NCBI RefSeq assembly: GCF_000203795.2 | Contig: NW_006281100.1 | Location: 1,075,099 to 1,139,098 of the forward strand | Direction: 5' to 3' | Length of the DNA stretch: 64,000 nt | Source: Batrachochytrium dendrobatidis JAM81 | Taxonomy: Eukaryota > Chytridiomycota > Chytridiomycetes > Rhizophydiales | In this document: one piece after another, positions 25,101 through 37,397 of the stretch | How positions within the stretch are numbered: the stretch's first letter is position 1 | Layout: the number at the start of each line of letters is the position of its first letter | Program-made: the position numbers and the translations under genes | The notes under the pieces: model-generated | The model's input: the letters and a program-made list of their open reading frames with translations, nothing else | What the model was told of the DNA's origin: nothing | The model's database searches: none

Positions 25101-28100
25101 GATTTCCATCGTACCTCTTGTGGATCTTCTGCAGATTCAGTCATCAAGTTTCCTGTTTCAAATCGCAATGGTCTAAGACGACCAGTGTAGCCAGTTTTGA
25201 CAACACCCATCTGGGAAAATTGTGCGTCATACGAGTTTTTCCAATTTTCTGTAGATAGTAAAAAATAGATTTAAATCTTGTTTGCTTTCAAAAATGCAAT
25301 CTGGTATTTACAGAATTAAATTACCTGATTCTATCCATACTTTCCAGAGTCTGCTTCGAAGTATCAGTACTTTATACAGTCGATACATTATTTCACGTCC
25401 ATTGGATTGAAAGCTCGCATCAGTGAAACAGGTCGATGCAGAAAGCTGAACACCAAGAGATTTGTATGTGCCTTCATTGGATTGATCATAAGGTACATAG
25501 TGCTCGCTTAGTAGCATATCTGGCAAATATGGGTTGTATATTAAACCATTAGAATCTAGGCCACTTGTAACCCGGGAATTTCTTGATGGGGGTTGAAATT
25601 TAAGACTAGACATTGCCTCCCAGTAATTCTTTCATATTATAAAAACGTTAGAATTTAATATGCATGATTGGACTCTTTTGTAGTTTTTAATCCACAAATC
25701 AGAGTAGGATTAAATGATTAGCTGACATACATTTAGCGTTTTTAGAATAACACAATCTATTATTCCTTTCGACTGACGCGTGCCAGGTGGTGATAATTTC
25801 TCAATAATGTTGCACATATCTGTTGACAAGGTTTGAACTATATTCCACATTGATATAATAATATCAAATGCCTGAAAGAATTCTGTAAGCCGAATGGTAA
25901 TCTCAGGATGATGCATGACAACAGTTTGGGAATCATCATCTGTATATAGTACCAAAACACAAATCAGCATAATGGTTGAATAGATTTATCGTTATTCATG
26001 TCAAATATATATTACCTGGAGCTACTGGAAGTTCAACATTTAGAATTGAAGAAAACTGTCGCTGAGATATGTTTACGCTAGCTGGTGTACTCTTTTCAGC
26101 AGAAAACGACAACTCGTTTGAGTTGGAAAATTCGGTTGATTTTTTTTCACTGTTACAGTAAATGCATCAGATAATCAATAAAAAATTCACAAGTTTCAAA
26201 TGAAATAAAAACGACTTTGCGGTACCTTGGTGCGAACCTGGCACAAAAATCTCTTTGACACGTAGTTGTATGGCGAATGCAACTAACGACGATTTGTGCA
26301 TGCAGCTGTAAAGCCTTTGTTGCACATGCATATGATTTGCTATAGTATGTTGCCTAGTAATACATATATGATTAAGATTAGCTACAAAACAATATCTTGA
26401 CAAGTATAAACTATTAGCACATAAACAAATATTACTTCGAAATCAATTTCAGGTTGAGTATGGATAGTGTTGGTAATTATTTGTGCAAGCTCTTTGATAC
26501 TGGTGACATCTGTCGTATGTTCGTATGCCTCAAGATAACTATTGATCAACTGATTGACAGACAAAATCAGCGTGTTAAATCATGTTTCTACCATTATTTT
26601 CTTGTCGTAACAAGCATGAGATATCAATAATTTACTTCAATTTTGGAATATGTGTACAACAAATGCGCTTCATAAAACTCGAGCATCATTTGTGAACGAT
26701 CTGCATGTGGATTTAAATAGGTGGCATTTGACGTTTCATCTATTGTATATTATTGCAAAAATAAGTATGCTAGATTTTAATGCAATATGTAAGTAGTAAG
26801 ACAACCAAAATATAAACTTACAACGGCGGTTTGACATTCTGAAGCGTAATTCATCCAGATAATCGGGATAAACATGCTCATCAAGAGCATTTTGATTAAT
26901 AAACACTGTGATTACTTTGAGCATTTGGGTTTCAAAATTCTCCAAATCTGTAAATGCCATATCTTTAAAAAATCAGTTAGCGTTTAAAAGTTTATTCAAT
27001 TTCAAAAAACAACACCATGTTCTTACCGTATATGAATGAAACTCCTTTACTGTCTGATATCTGAATTTTACCATTGACAATAGATCGTGTATCACACATG
27101 TATGATAGTGCGTCCAACTTATTTTCTTTCAAAAGATTGTCTTGCACATCATCTCCCAAAGTACCAATATCAACAAATTCTGCCTGGCGCCACCTAAAAA
27201 CAAGTGTGTATTATAATAACCACAAAATAAACAACAGAAATAGTCATTGAATACGATTAAACCACCACAAAAGTTACATTTGGGCAACCAGTCCTGCAGA
27301 GTTTGATGGTGTATTAGAAATCATTTGCTTTTCTATGCAGTTTATCTATTTATTATAAACCATATGTCAAGATGAATACACAAAACAGTAAAATTAAACA
27401 GGTTGTAAAAGCAAAGCATGTTCTACCTACATCGTAACTAAGCTGTTTTTCTACACTACGAAGAAAATTGAATTGTCTGAGAAGCTTTACTCTAATTTCG
27501 CGTATTTTGATAAATCGAAGTTGCAGGTAGGCAAATACTTCATGCTCTGCAAAAATTGTCGCCAATGTGGGCTAATAAAAAGTTGCGGTTAGTAGAAGAA
27601 AAATATACATCAATTGATACATAACCATATCAATCTTTATATTCTACCTTGATTGTATTTTTGTTTTCAACAATATGATCTGGATTTAAATTAAGCAACT
27701 CCATGTCAATTTTACGACTATCCTCGATGCTTTTAAGCACGCTTCCGTATTCAATCTTTTTTGACAGTAGTATTGTGGATTCAATGACATCTCCGTCATT
27801 TATAGGCATCCTCATTCCAAAATCAAACGTTTTGCCACAGCGACTATCAGCCGATTCAGCAGGTGGCTTATACTCTCTTTGTTGTGGAATAATCGAGATC
27901 TTGACATTCAATGGACAAGAATTGGGCTCTGCTGCAGCCTTTTCCCAAACTCGTTTAGCCATATCTTTTAGCTGAGTTCCCACATATTCATGATCTGTGG
28001 AAATGACCATGTCATGCTCTAAACGGAGCTCCATATCTATATTTTTTAGCTAACAACACAATAGAAAGTTATATGAGCGTTAAATAATTTTAGTAAAAAT

Positions 28101-30430
28101 ACTAATCAAGTTAAAATATCTAACCTGGGACAATTTGTGTCGATCTTCAGATTGTCGAAATTCGTTGACTGGCATTGGCTTGATGATATTAAGCCATGTT
28201 GCTCTTCGAAGTTTGGGAAATCTAATAAATGCTGTTTTCCATTAAATAAATATAGTAAGTATTCAAATGAATTTTATACGCCGAGTGTATCGATAAAAAT
28301 GGCATGAAATTGAAAAATAAGATTGTACCTTTGGTACTGGACTTGGAAGTAAACCCCGACACGCCTGCAAGAGAACTCATGAACGAATCCAAACCACTAT
28401 TTCCTGGATATTGGTTTAAAGCAGACTTTTCTCCTGTTTCCGTGTAATCGTTAGAAGTGATCAAGGTATCATATGGTGCCAATACGACCTCCATAGTTTG
28501 CTCACAAAAGTTGGTAAAAAACTTATGATCGACTTCATAGGCAAAAGGACGTCCATCTTCATGGTCAATTTGAGTATCTGTCTTCCAATGAGCCACAAGA
28601 AGATCGTATTCTGTAAGAAAATCTTCCACTTTTGGATTCTTGAGTGGGAATTGATTCATAAACCTAATTTAGACATGTATCGGCAATTAAAGTTTAAACA
28701 GTAGATTTGGTAAACATGGTTGAATAGTTGGCCGTTTTCAAAATGAAAATATCAGTATATACCCATTCAGGTCACCCAATTGGTTCAAAACATCTGGAAG
28801 ATCATCTCCAGGTTTAAGTGAGTTTAATGTGTGATATTCTGATAAAAGCTGCTCACGATCACTATGCAATATCATCTACACAAGCAAAACAAAAATTAAA
28901 AGCTTTGTGATGGATAAATTGTATGACACTTTTAACAATTCCTACTTTGCTTTTCAGTGAAAACAGGTTAAAGTCGCAATGATTTCTTTCAGTACCAATC
29001 ATCCATCTCAAATAAATGACCATGTCAGAAACGTCAAATCCGGGATTTTCAGCTACTTCATGCTGCCCAAATATCGACGGTTCTTCCATTATATTAGAAG
29101 ATACTATACATTTGACAATAGTTTAGATTGACATGACTAAACAATAGTCGAAAGTATATTTTTGCAATCCGATATTACCATTGGTTTCTGGTTTTTCATT
29201 CTTCCTTTCTTCCTGCTTTAAAGTGTTTGCTATCTTGGGTTTTAGTACAGCCAGACCACGACGCTCTGCATCTATGCGAGAAATCTCTGCAGTAGCCTAG
29301 TAATACAAGTAAATATAAATACAAAATAGTTTTTTGGAATAACCAAATTTTAGTGTAAAGCAAAATATCACTGTTCACCATGTCAGCTCGCCGTTTTTGT
29401 GAAATTGCTTGACGAAACTCGTATAATCGCTCGTATCGATTAACCGAATCTATAAATTCACGACGTAAATACTCGTGTCGTTTTTTAAATACGGGTGAAA
29501 ACCTGGATATATCAAAAGATGTTCGACCTAGAAAAAGAAATTGCAAGTGTCAATATCAGGCTGTTTGTCTTTAGGTTTGATCTGATTCTTACAAAAACGA
29601 CTCCATCGTGAAACCAATAGTCTATTTTCTTGTAGTATCCGTTCGGTCTTTTCTTTAAAAAACCCTATTAAAATTTCCAAATGGCGATCTCCTTCAAAAT
29701 GTTGCTCTATGTTCCAATACTGACGGGTCTAGAGTTGTATTTGGATAAAATATAGTAGCTATGTTAATAAAAACAACATTCAATTTCAATAGATTTCTAA
29801 AAGCTGGATTTTAATCAGACAAGTACTTCTTTTTGAATCACTTCGCTTGATCCGACTTTTCGTGATGGCATTTCCACTTTTAAGATCCCTTCAACATTGT
29901 CTTTTCGGAGAGACTTGTACATTTCAAATTTACTAATTATTGCAAGAGATTATATCAAAACATAATAAGATTGTATTCTACCGCACTCAGTTAATACATA
30001 GAAAACATACGCTATTGGAGGAATTAATGGCATCCGCGTACGACCCTCGCCAGTGATTTGAAACTCCTTGTTTCTAGCATCGATAAGAATTCGAATATCT
30101 TCAAGAAGCTAATAGTAGATATATGTAGGATATGCGTGCATTTATCAAGCACAATCAACGAGGTTGAATTATCAACGCCAGACATAATGAGTATATATTT
30201 AACGCAGAATAACAAGCAGTACTGTATGACCAACACTTGACAAGATGCAACTCAACACATACATTATCCATCTGCTTGTCTAAAAAAGGGAGCGAATCAG
30301 GCGGAGAATTATCGATGAGCGAATCAGGAAAACCATTTTCAGGTTTAAGCAGAGAGTCAGTGCCAGAAAGAACAGTTTGTTCTGTCTTGTCAACACCAGC
30401 AAGTGGTGTACGAGAATTGACGGAATTCAT
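19133..30430 (-). CDS. Very large multi-exon coiled-coil protein, possibly CCDC162/DUF4549-like
   Basis: At least 25 short exons separated by 60-250 nt introns. Start: ATG at 30430 (MNSVNSRTPLAGVDKTEQ), exon 30263-30430, then an exon beginning at 30108 (LLEDIRILIDARNKEFQITG). Stop at 19133 after APLGRNVSFNE. Sampled blocks: MYKSLRKDNVEGILKVEMPS (29.9 kb), QYWNIEQHFEGDRHLEIL, GQHEVAENPGFDVSDMVIYL (29.0 kb), a long exon around 27,645-28,034, LNELRKNRKIDERKIRNRII (21.2 kb) and LTELEDQLRRYEGINIDNLM (20.3 kb). The C-terminal third is coiled-coil; the rest is helical without AAA, WD40 or kinase motifs. Exon phases checked at several joints (for example FIYG/DMAFTDLENF at about 26.96 kb) support one gene. 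The name is from memory of the family's N-terminal block and is tentative; a flagellar role is inference only. Confidence 0.5.
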
Positions 30431-30546
30431 ACAACAGTTGAAGGAGAGTCGAGTGAGTGCAAGCAACCGCGTCGGTCGAGTTTGGATTTAGTTGTTTGCC
30501 AATCTACACATAGGAGTTGGATAGCAGGATCGATAGACCTGCAACA
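30431..30546. promoter_or_regulatory. Compact bidirectional promoter
   Basis: Only 116 bp separate the ATG of the large coiled-coil gene (minus, 30430) from the ATG at 30547 (plus). Any promoter elements must be shared or overlap one of the 5' UTRs. No TATA box is obvious. Confidence 0.5.
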
Positions 30547-33500
30547 ATGGCAGAGAGTACTCGCTTGAGAAGCAGCAGACTGCAGCAACTGGATGCTGAA
30601 GCGCAATTGCAGCAAACTATCTTGGCTTCAGATTCGATTGGCCCTGGTGCATCTACTGCTGGAACCACTCAAGTCATTACTGGAACCAATACTGGAACCA
30701 ATACTGGAACCAATACTGGAGCCAATGAAGTCGTTACTGGAACCACCGCCATGACAGGACATGCTGTTGCTAATAGAGATGTTTTGGTTACTAGAACACA
30801 TACACTACCATCTAGCACTCAAATGCGCTTAAAGGCAGGATCCCATACTCGCAAGGCAACTTCAAATCATCCTAGCTCAGTCTCGTCTTATACAACCCCA
30901 AGAACAAGCACTCAGTCTTCAGACTCTACCAATACGGCAGTGGGATCACTACAACATCACTGTGGATCGTTGGAATTGTCGTCCCAGCAATCCAATAATA
31001 CTTTTACAACTGCAATAGTTGAATCTAATCTACAATCTCCAGCTTCATCCAACCGTACAGCTGATGCATTCAAGCAAATTGATACGGAATCAACTCGAAA
31101 TGCACCTCCGAGTAACTCAAACACTAATAGGCTTTTGGATCTTGACAGTTCCTATATGTCAAAGCCTGAAATTCATGCTACTATACCAATTCTAGAGAAA
31201 TCAAATACTATTCAGAAAGAAACACGCAATCCTACCATTGCTTCTGGCTGCTCAACAACCTCTATGGAATCGGAAACTCGACATTCCAATGTAAGTTGGA
31301 TTTGCACTGTCCTATAGTCTAAAATGCTGTGTATTCGATACATAGTATCATTTTAAACAATCATGCTGATTTTAATCTGATATCACTCAAAGGGTCAAAT
31401 GCCAACAGGCGTGGCTAGACTATCCACTTCAAGCTCGGGACTATCTGCTGGCATTAATTCGGATTCACTGACTGGAGAACAAGTGAATCACTTGCTTGAA
31501 TCAAATGACACCAATGAAAAATCTGATTCTATATCAAATATCAAAAACAAACTGCGATCTCATGGTCCCTATGTTCGAATCTACAGCAGACTTGATCAAC
31601 CAGTCACTTTGGGTGCAGCTAAAAAACTTGATCATACATCAAATACCACTTTTCATGGATCAAAAAAAGCCAGCGTTACTATTCCTCATTCTGCAACACA
31701 CCCACAATCCAACATGCGTCTTCCGGGATTAGATGTTCTATGTGGAGATGCCAACGATTTATCAGTTCTGGATGTTTCGTCAACAAAAACAAGTCCGTCA
31801 AACGGGTTTTTATATCCTGGTATTATTCGAACTGCAAATAATATCAATCGAGTAACTGTAGCTACAGCTATAAATCTTCCTTATTCGACGTCCCCATCAC
31901 AAATGATACTGGCAAGACCTGTTATATCTCGGCAAGGTCCTCGATATGCTAGATCCAGTACTGGTTCTAGATCCAGTTGCAGCAACAACAATTCTCGCAA
32001 CAGTGTTCCAATATCTCATTGGCAAAACAGCACTTTGCGCGAAAACTTCAAGCATCTTCCTTCAACGATCCAAGAGTCTGTCAATGATCTGCAATCACAA
32101 TACATGCCAAGAGAGCTTGCTTCTATGCCATTACTTCCCTTTTTAAGCATGTCAAATTCCCTTCAACTTTATCTAAAGATGAATGTTCTTCAATCATCAG
32201 AAGGGATTATTGGCTGGATTTCTGGAAGCTTTTTAACACAAATCAGTCCATTTATTACTGCCATCAAACCACACGCAAGTCATTCAATTGGATCTACTGC
32301 TTCTCGTTTATTTGGAATCCATGCCATTAAAACATTTGTCAAGTCGCTATCATCCTCTGATTTAGTAACTTACGATACTCCACAGCCGATTTCACCCGGC
32401 TATCTTTTATTAACAAGCTCGTCTATATATATATTTCGGCCCTTATTTTCACTCTTCAACCTCAAGATTCCATTGCGTGATGAACAGACCTCATATACAG
32501 ATCCAACCAATCTTTTAGAACTTGTATGCAAATTTTCCCATGTGAATATAGCTCGTGTAGATGTTGGTCCAAGTCGGCAGCATTTATGCTTTCATGTTGT
32601 CGAGTCCACCAACAATATATCCACTCCGTCTTTGCTTTCAAAAGTCCCAAGCACAACGTCCATAACCCCAAACAGCACACCTGAACCCGATACTCCAACT
32701 ACAGGGTTTTATGCCGCAAACGATAAAGCAGTAGTAAAGCGGGCTTCTAGTAAACCAAAAGTTGTGTCTTGGGTATTTCTTTCCAGATCGAGAATACACA
32801 CAACTCAGATTGTTGACTGTCTTACGACATCTCTTGATGAATTGCGAGAATCACTTCCGATAGGAAATACAGTCAATCAGGACATTGAATCTTCATTGAG
32901 AAATCTTCAATCCACCGTGTTTCTCCGCAAAGGATCAAAAAGTGTTGGAATCCTGCATTATGATGGAGTATGGAGTTTACCCAAGTCGCCCTTGTCAATA
33001 GCACCTACAGAAGGACAAAGAAGGGGATCCGCGATTGTTTGCGATCCATTACATATCCTTTCAGACGATGAGCATGACAAGGCAGCATTTGCAGATGTAA
33101 CCAAGGTGGATTTTGACTTTATTCGTGTCTATCTTCTAGGCTGTTTCTTACGGTATATACGCCCCATTGCTGAATTATCTGAGCGTACAGTCAAAATTGA
33201 GCATATATCGATAATTGGAACATCAGAATACATCTACATAACTACCGAACGCTTAGATGTGTGGCCACCCTTGATTATTCCACCCGAATTTTCGCCACAT
33301 GCTTCAACCAATGCACGCATCAACAGTGTGCTTCCACAACTTTCACAAAGCTTTGGAGGTAAAGGAATGGTTGCTGATATCGTTTCGCAGTTTGATCACG
33401 TTCTTGGTGTTGGACGGATGCGGGATATTATTCGTGTAGAGCGTTGGAGGACATGGAGGATCGATAATGCTCTTGGCTTACCTGGAGAAGCACCGCCTGT

Positions 33501-33924
33501 ATGTTTTAGTAATCTTGGAGAAACTTTACAAAATGGATTTCTTGGATTCATGGGAGTGGATGCTACACGAGTTGCTCCAGAGGTTCAACAAGGGTGCACC
33601 AGCGGATGGTTTTGGTGGGTACGTATTGTTTTTGGCGAGCATCTTCATCCTGCTGGAGATCCTTGCGTATACAATAGTCCCCAGCCCACCGCTGCACCCG
33701 AGTCAATTCCGTGTTCAACATCTACAGAGCGTGTTTCCTATTGGTGGGATCTTGCCTTTGCAAACCGTGATGCTGTCGATGAATTATTTGATGCTATTAA
33801 AGCGGCATGCAACTTTTCTATACAAGATGACAATCAGTCTCAGACGGCAAACTATCACTCCTACATAAACAATGGATCAAATTCACACGAAGTTGGTCCT
33901 GTATTTGTTTTGGGTGATGATTAG
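30547..33924 (+). CDS. Large low-complexity protein with possible PH-like region, function unknown
   Basis: Two exons in phase, 30547-31290 and 31393-33924 (intron GTAAGT..AAAG), about 1,091 residues. The ATG at 30547 (MAESTRLRSSRLQQLDAEAQ) is the first in frame. Residues 1-500 are Ser/Thr/Asn-rich and include four GTNT-type repeats at 30679-30726. The C-terminal half is ordered: a hydrophobic stretch (LLPFLSMSNSLQLYLKMNVL), then GYLLLTSSSIYIFRPLFSLF and WVFLSRSRIHTTQIVDCLTT, which resemble strands and the C-terminal helix of PH-like domains as in STK11IP/nischarin, and a conserved-looking MRDIIRVERWRTWRIDNALG. The resemblance is weak and I would not name it. It shares a promoter with the giant gene upstream. 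Confidence 0.75.
30679..30726 (+). repeat. 12-nt coding tandem repeat, four units
   Basis: Four direct copies of ACTGGAACCAAT (last with one change), coding GTNT repeats near residues 45-60 of the gene starting at 30547. In-frame unit length, so copy-number change would not break the frame. Confidence 0.85.
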
Positions 33925-34275
33925 ATACTGCTATTTTATGTTGGTGTAATTCAGTGCATTTTGCTTTATAGTTTTATTTCAGCGACTGTGGCTATATATC
34001 ATCCCCAATTTACAACCTTTGAATTGTGTTTTGAAATAAAGGATACTATATATATTCTGCATTCAATATCTCACGCTAAAAATGTTTTCTTGAACTGCAT
34101 GATTGCTACTTGACAGCCCTTTAGTATGATTTGAGCCATTATCAATATGGCTAGCCTAGCTTTTCATTTTCAATACAAGCTTTTCTACATCAAACTCGTC
34201 GCGTGTGATGCAACAAAACTTGTCTTGACTAATCTACACTTGTTGTTTTAGAAAATACTGTTAAATATACAAGGT
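33925..34275. other. Spacer
   Basis: 351 bp between two plus-strand genes, AT-rich, with a 3' UTR-like AATAAA at about 34,036. Nothing else seen. Confidence 0.5.
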
Positions 34276-36911
34276 ATGGAAGTTTACAGAAATACAGAGA
34301 TGCCTGATGCTGCTGGAAAAGCAGCACTCAAGCCATTGGAACATGTGGCCGCACTTCAGGCAGAAATCCAGGTAATACTATTTTGGTTTCTTGGTGAATT
34401 AGTCGTCATAGGCAGCTTGGTTACTTGGAATTTGGCGTATAATTCACTTAATATACAATTGACACTAGATTCATTATTGTATTGAGGTATGGGATGTGCG
34501 AATGCTGGAGTGTAGCCGCGCACCTATGCTGCTATTTTGCCCATATTGGAACCATCCACTATCCATTTGATTTATCATATTTCCGTATGTGTTTTTAAAA
34601 TGAGTTTAACTCCAACCCATCTAAACCTGAAATTTAGGAACTCAATGGACTTCACGAAAAGGAAAAAGGAAGTTTGATGGATACCATTTCTAAAAAGAAC
34701 CAGCAACTCGAGATGCAGCGTATTAAGCTCTATCGATACGAGCTGGCATTAAAGGAAGCAGTATTGTTTTTAGGAAAACCACTCATGGCCTATGATAATT
34801 GGCTAAACAATCGGCAGGGTGTCAGCTCCCTAAATGCAGTGTCTGCAGCTTTGACAGATACTTTAACTCCTCTCCAGACTCCGTCCAGCTATATCTACGA
34901 CTCGAAATCAGATGCTCGTGGATTGGCTCAACAACGGTCACGTCACATGTCAATTTCACCTCAAGAATCCCAATCGGCACAGTCAAGCTCCAATACAGCT
35001 ACAAAGACTCAGATACCTGCAAATGGCTCTACTCCTTTATTTGAAAAACAGCTTGGTCGGTTGAAAGTAAACGAGCCACTTGCATCACCTTTGATAGAAA
35101 CAGTAACTGCTCTTGAAAGTCAGTGCTTAGAATGTATGCGTTTGGCTTTAAACTTTCTTCAATCTGCTCAAAAATCTATACATGCAATCGATTTGGGAAC
35201 ATACGTGTCGACTGCAAATACAATGGTAGTCCCTGTGGAAAACGAGTCTCTTGCTCTTTTGGGAAATGTAGCTGCTTTGGAAATTGATTCAGTGACCGAA
35301 AAGAAATTGGACTCGATTTCAATTCCTCGAATTGTACGTGCAGATTCATTCAAATCTGAAAGCATCGTTTCCAAGAAATCTGGCAAAGAAAAGCCATTAC
35401 CAAGCCCCCTAAATAGTAATTATACTCCAGATGATCGAGTTCCTAGTATTTCTTTAGCAAACAAACCCCTTTCAATTTTTCCTGGAGTAAAAGGCGGTGT
35501 CGATAAAGACGACGAGCATGACGACGGTGATCTATCAACTGCCTCCAACACCACCTCACCTGTGAATAAACTTAAATCAAAGTGTCCAACTTGTCGCGAA
35601 CATTTGATTCAGATGGATCATTTACGGGATACCATTAAAGAACTACAGATTGAAAATCAGCATTTAGAGATCGAATTCAACAACGAAAAAAATGCCAAAA
35701 AACGAATCCAGCAATCCAAGGAAAACATTGACCAAGAGATTGAAGAATTGACATCACAGCTGTTTGATCAAGCCAACTCACTTGTGTCTGAGCATGCTCG
35801 TATTCGTGACGAAACAGAAACTGCTTACAAAAACCTGCGAATCAAATATCAAGTCATTAATAAGAAACTACAGACTCGTGATGAAGAACTTAGACAATTA
35901 AAAAAGGAAATGTACGATGTCCAGGGTTCACAAATGCTAACCACATCATTTTATTCTGATGTACGCGAATCAATGGGCCAGTTGAGTTCAGTAGCCGGAA
36001 AATCATCCAACGCTGCTATCAATGTGGTTTCAAATCAGGACGAATCAGAATCACCACATTCTCTTTCTCAAGTTGTTCGGTATGCTCCGCGACAGAGACA
36101 GCTTTCAGTTGATGCAGAACGTCATGCCATCCATTACTCTCACACCATTGTTGCTGGATATGACATGTTTGAATCCTCAGTAGCAGTAGATGGTGTCATT
36201 TTTCAAGAATTTCAAGAGCATGTCAAAACTATTCTTTTGGCTGGAACTCAATCTGTATCTCAAGCGTATCTGACTACGTACTCTACACTTTTCATGAAGC
36301 GTTGCATTGCTGAAAGTGTCGAGCCGTGTCTATTTTATTCCTATCCGGTACATGGTGCAGGATACTCAAAATCAAATGTGTATGGAGTAGGTATGAGCGC
36401 TTCGTTTAAGAAAAAACTGTTTGATTGCGCCATGAAGGGACTCTGTGAAGTGAAACTTGTTGCTGGGATTACTAGTCCTCGCGTTACATTGTCCGTCTTA
36501 TCTCCAGCAATCGAACCTACTCTAACCGAACCGAGTTCTCAAGTCACACAGGCTGTTCCAAAAGATAGATGTGCTTTATGTACTATTGTTCGTGATTGCG
36601 AATATGCCATTCGACTACTGCCTGCTTCAAGCAATACCAAACAATGGGCTGGATTATGTCGTTGCTGTCGCGACCGAGTAACTAGTGTCCTCGACTTTTT
36701 TACATATTCAAATTATATGATTCAAGGGTCGATTGGTCCTGGAAAACAAGGTGCTACCATTTTGAGTATATTTAGACAGATGCTATGGTTGTGTAGGAGA
36801 ATGTCGACTGCCAAAATTGGAAGTTGTAGTATGTTTGAAACTGCACTTTCAGCCATCACTGGACCTGGAGGTGGTGGTGATTGGGAAACTGATATTAAGA
36901 TTCTTACATAG
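34276..36911 (+). CDS. SEC2: Sec2/Rabin8-type Rab GTPase exchange factor
   Basis: Activates Sec4/Rab8 on secretory vesicles for polarised exocytosis, and ciliogenesis in flagellated cells. Exons 34276-34371 and 34638-36911 in phase; about 789 residues. A short N-terminal coiled coil (GLHEKEKGSLMDTI...) is followed by Ser-rich linkers, a CPTC pair, then the Sec2 GEF coiled coil at about residues 365-455, with EELTSQLFDQANSLVSEHAR matching the family's ELTxxLFEEAN signature. The C-terminal region at about 675-735 contains DRCALCTIVRDCEYAIRLL, CRCCRDRVTSVLDFFTYSNY and LCRRMSTAKIGSC, which closely match the conserved Rabin8/Sec2 C-terminal block. Longer than human Rabin8 because of the Ser-rich linker. 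Confidence 0.87.
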
Positions 36912-37397
36912 ATGAGTATCATAAAAATAGATATTCTATTTCGATAAAATGTGTTTTGATTTTACTTGATGAATTTATCTCGCATAATTCATCGAGTAGT
37001 ACTATGATTGACACCCCGATTTGAACAAAATAATATAAAGTTTAATAAATACGAGCCCGTTGTACGGACAATCTACTGGAAGTTTGACTGCTTTTCACAA
37101 GGACACCTAAGCAGAATCCAATCCAGAGCATTACGTGTATAACAAGTGATAATCACCTGCTTAGGGATTCGACTAACCCATCACATATAATCAGTAGGAT
37201 GTATGGATGTGCAGAACTGGGTGTGGATACAAAAAATACTGCATTCAGCATCCACGTCTTGGAGTGGCACGTCGGTAACGAAATAAACTTGATTTATTCA
37301 AGCGCCTTTGATCCACATTCTAAAAGCTTGGCCATTTAATTTTAAACCATTTATACTACTATTCATTTACCAAAAAACGTAATATCAACAGCACATT
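36912..37397. other. Promoter region of the tubulin gene
   Basis: 486 bp upstream of the beta-tubulin ATG; a C/T-poor, A-rich leader ending TATCAACAGCACATT before the ATG. No repeat or RNA gene recognised. Confidence 0.5.

Noticed and set aside
26736..26960. Independent gene starting MAFTDLENFE
   Set aside because: A splice acceptor lies directly before this Met, and the upstream exon joins in phase (FIY-D-M), so it is internal to the giant coiled-coil gene.
37060..37330. Possible tRNA-like sequence upstream of tubulin
   Set aside because: A GGGATTCGACTAACCC stretch resembles a T-arm, but no acceptor stem or A box pairs with it.
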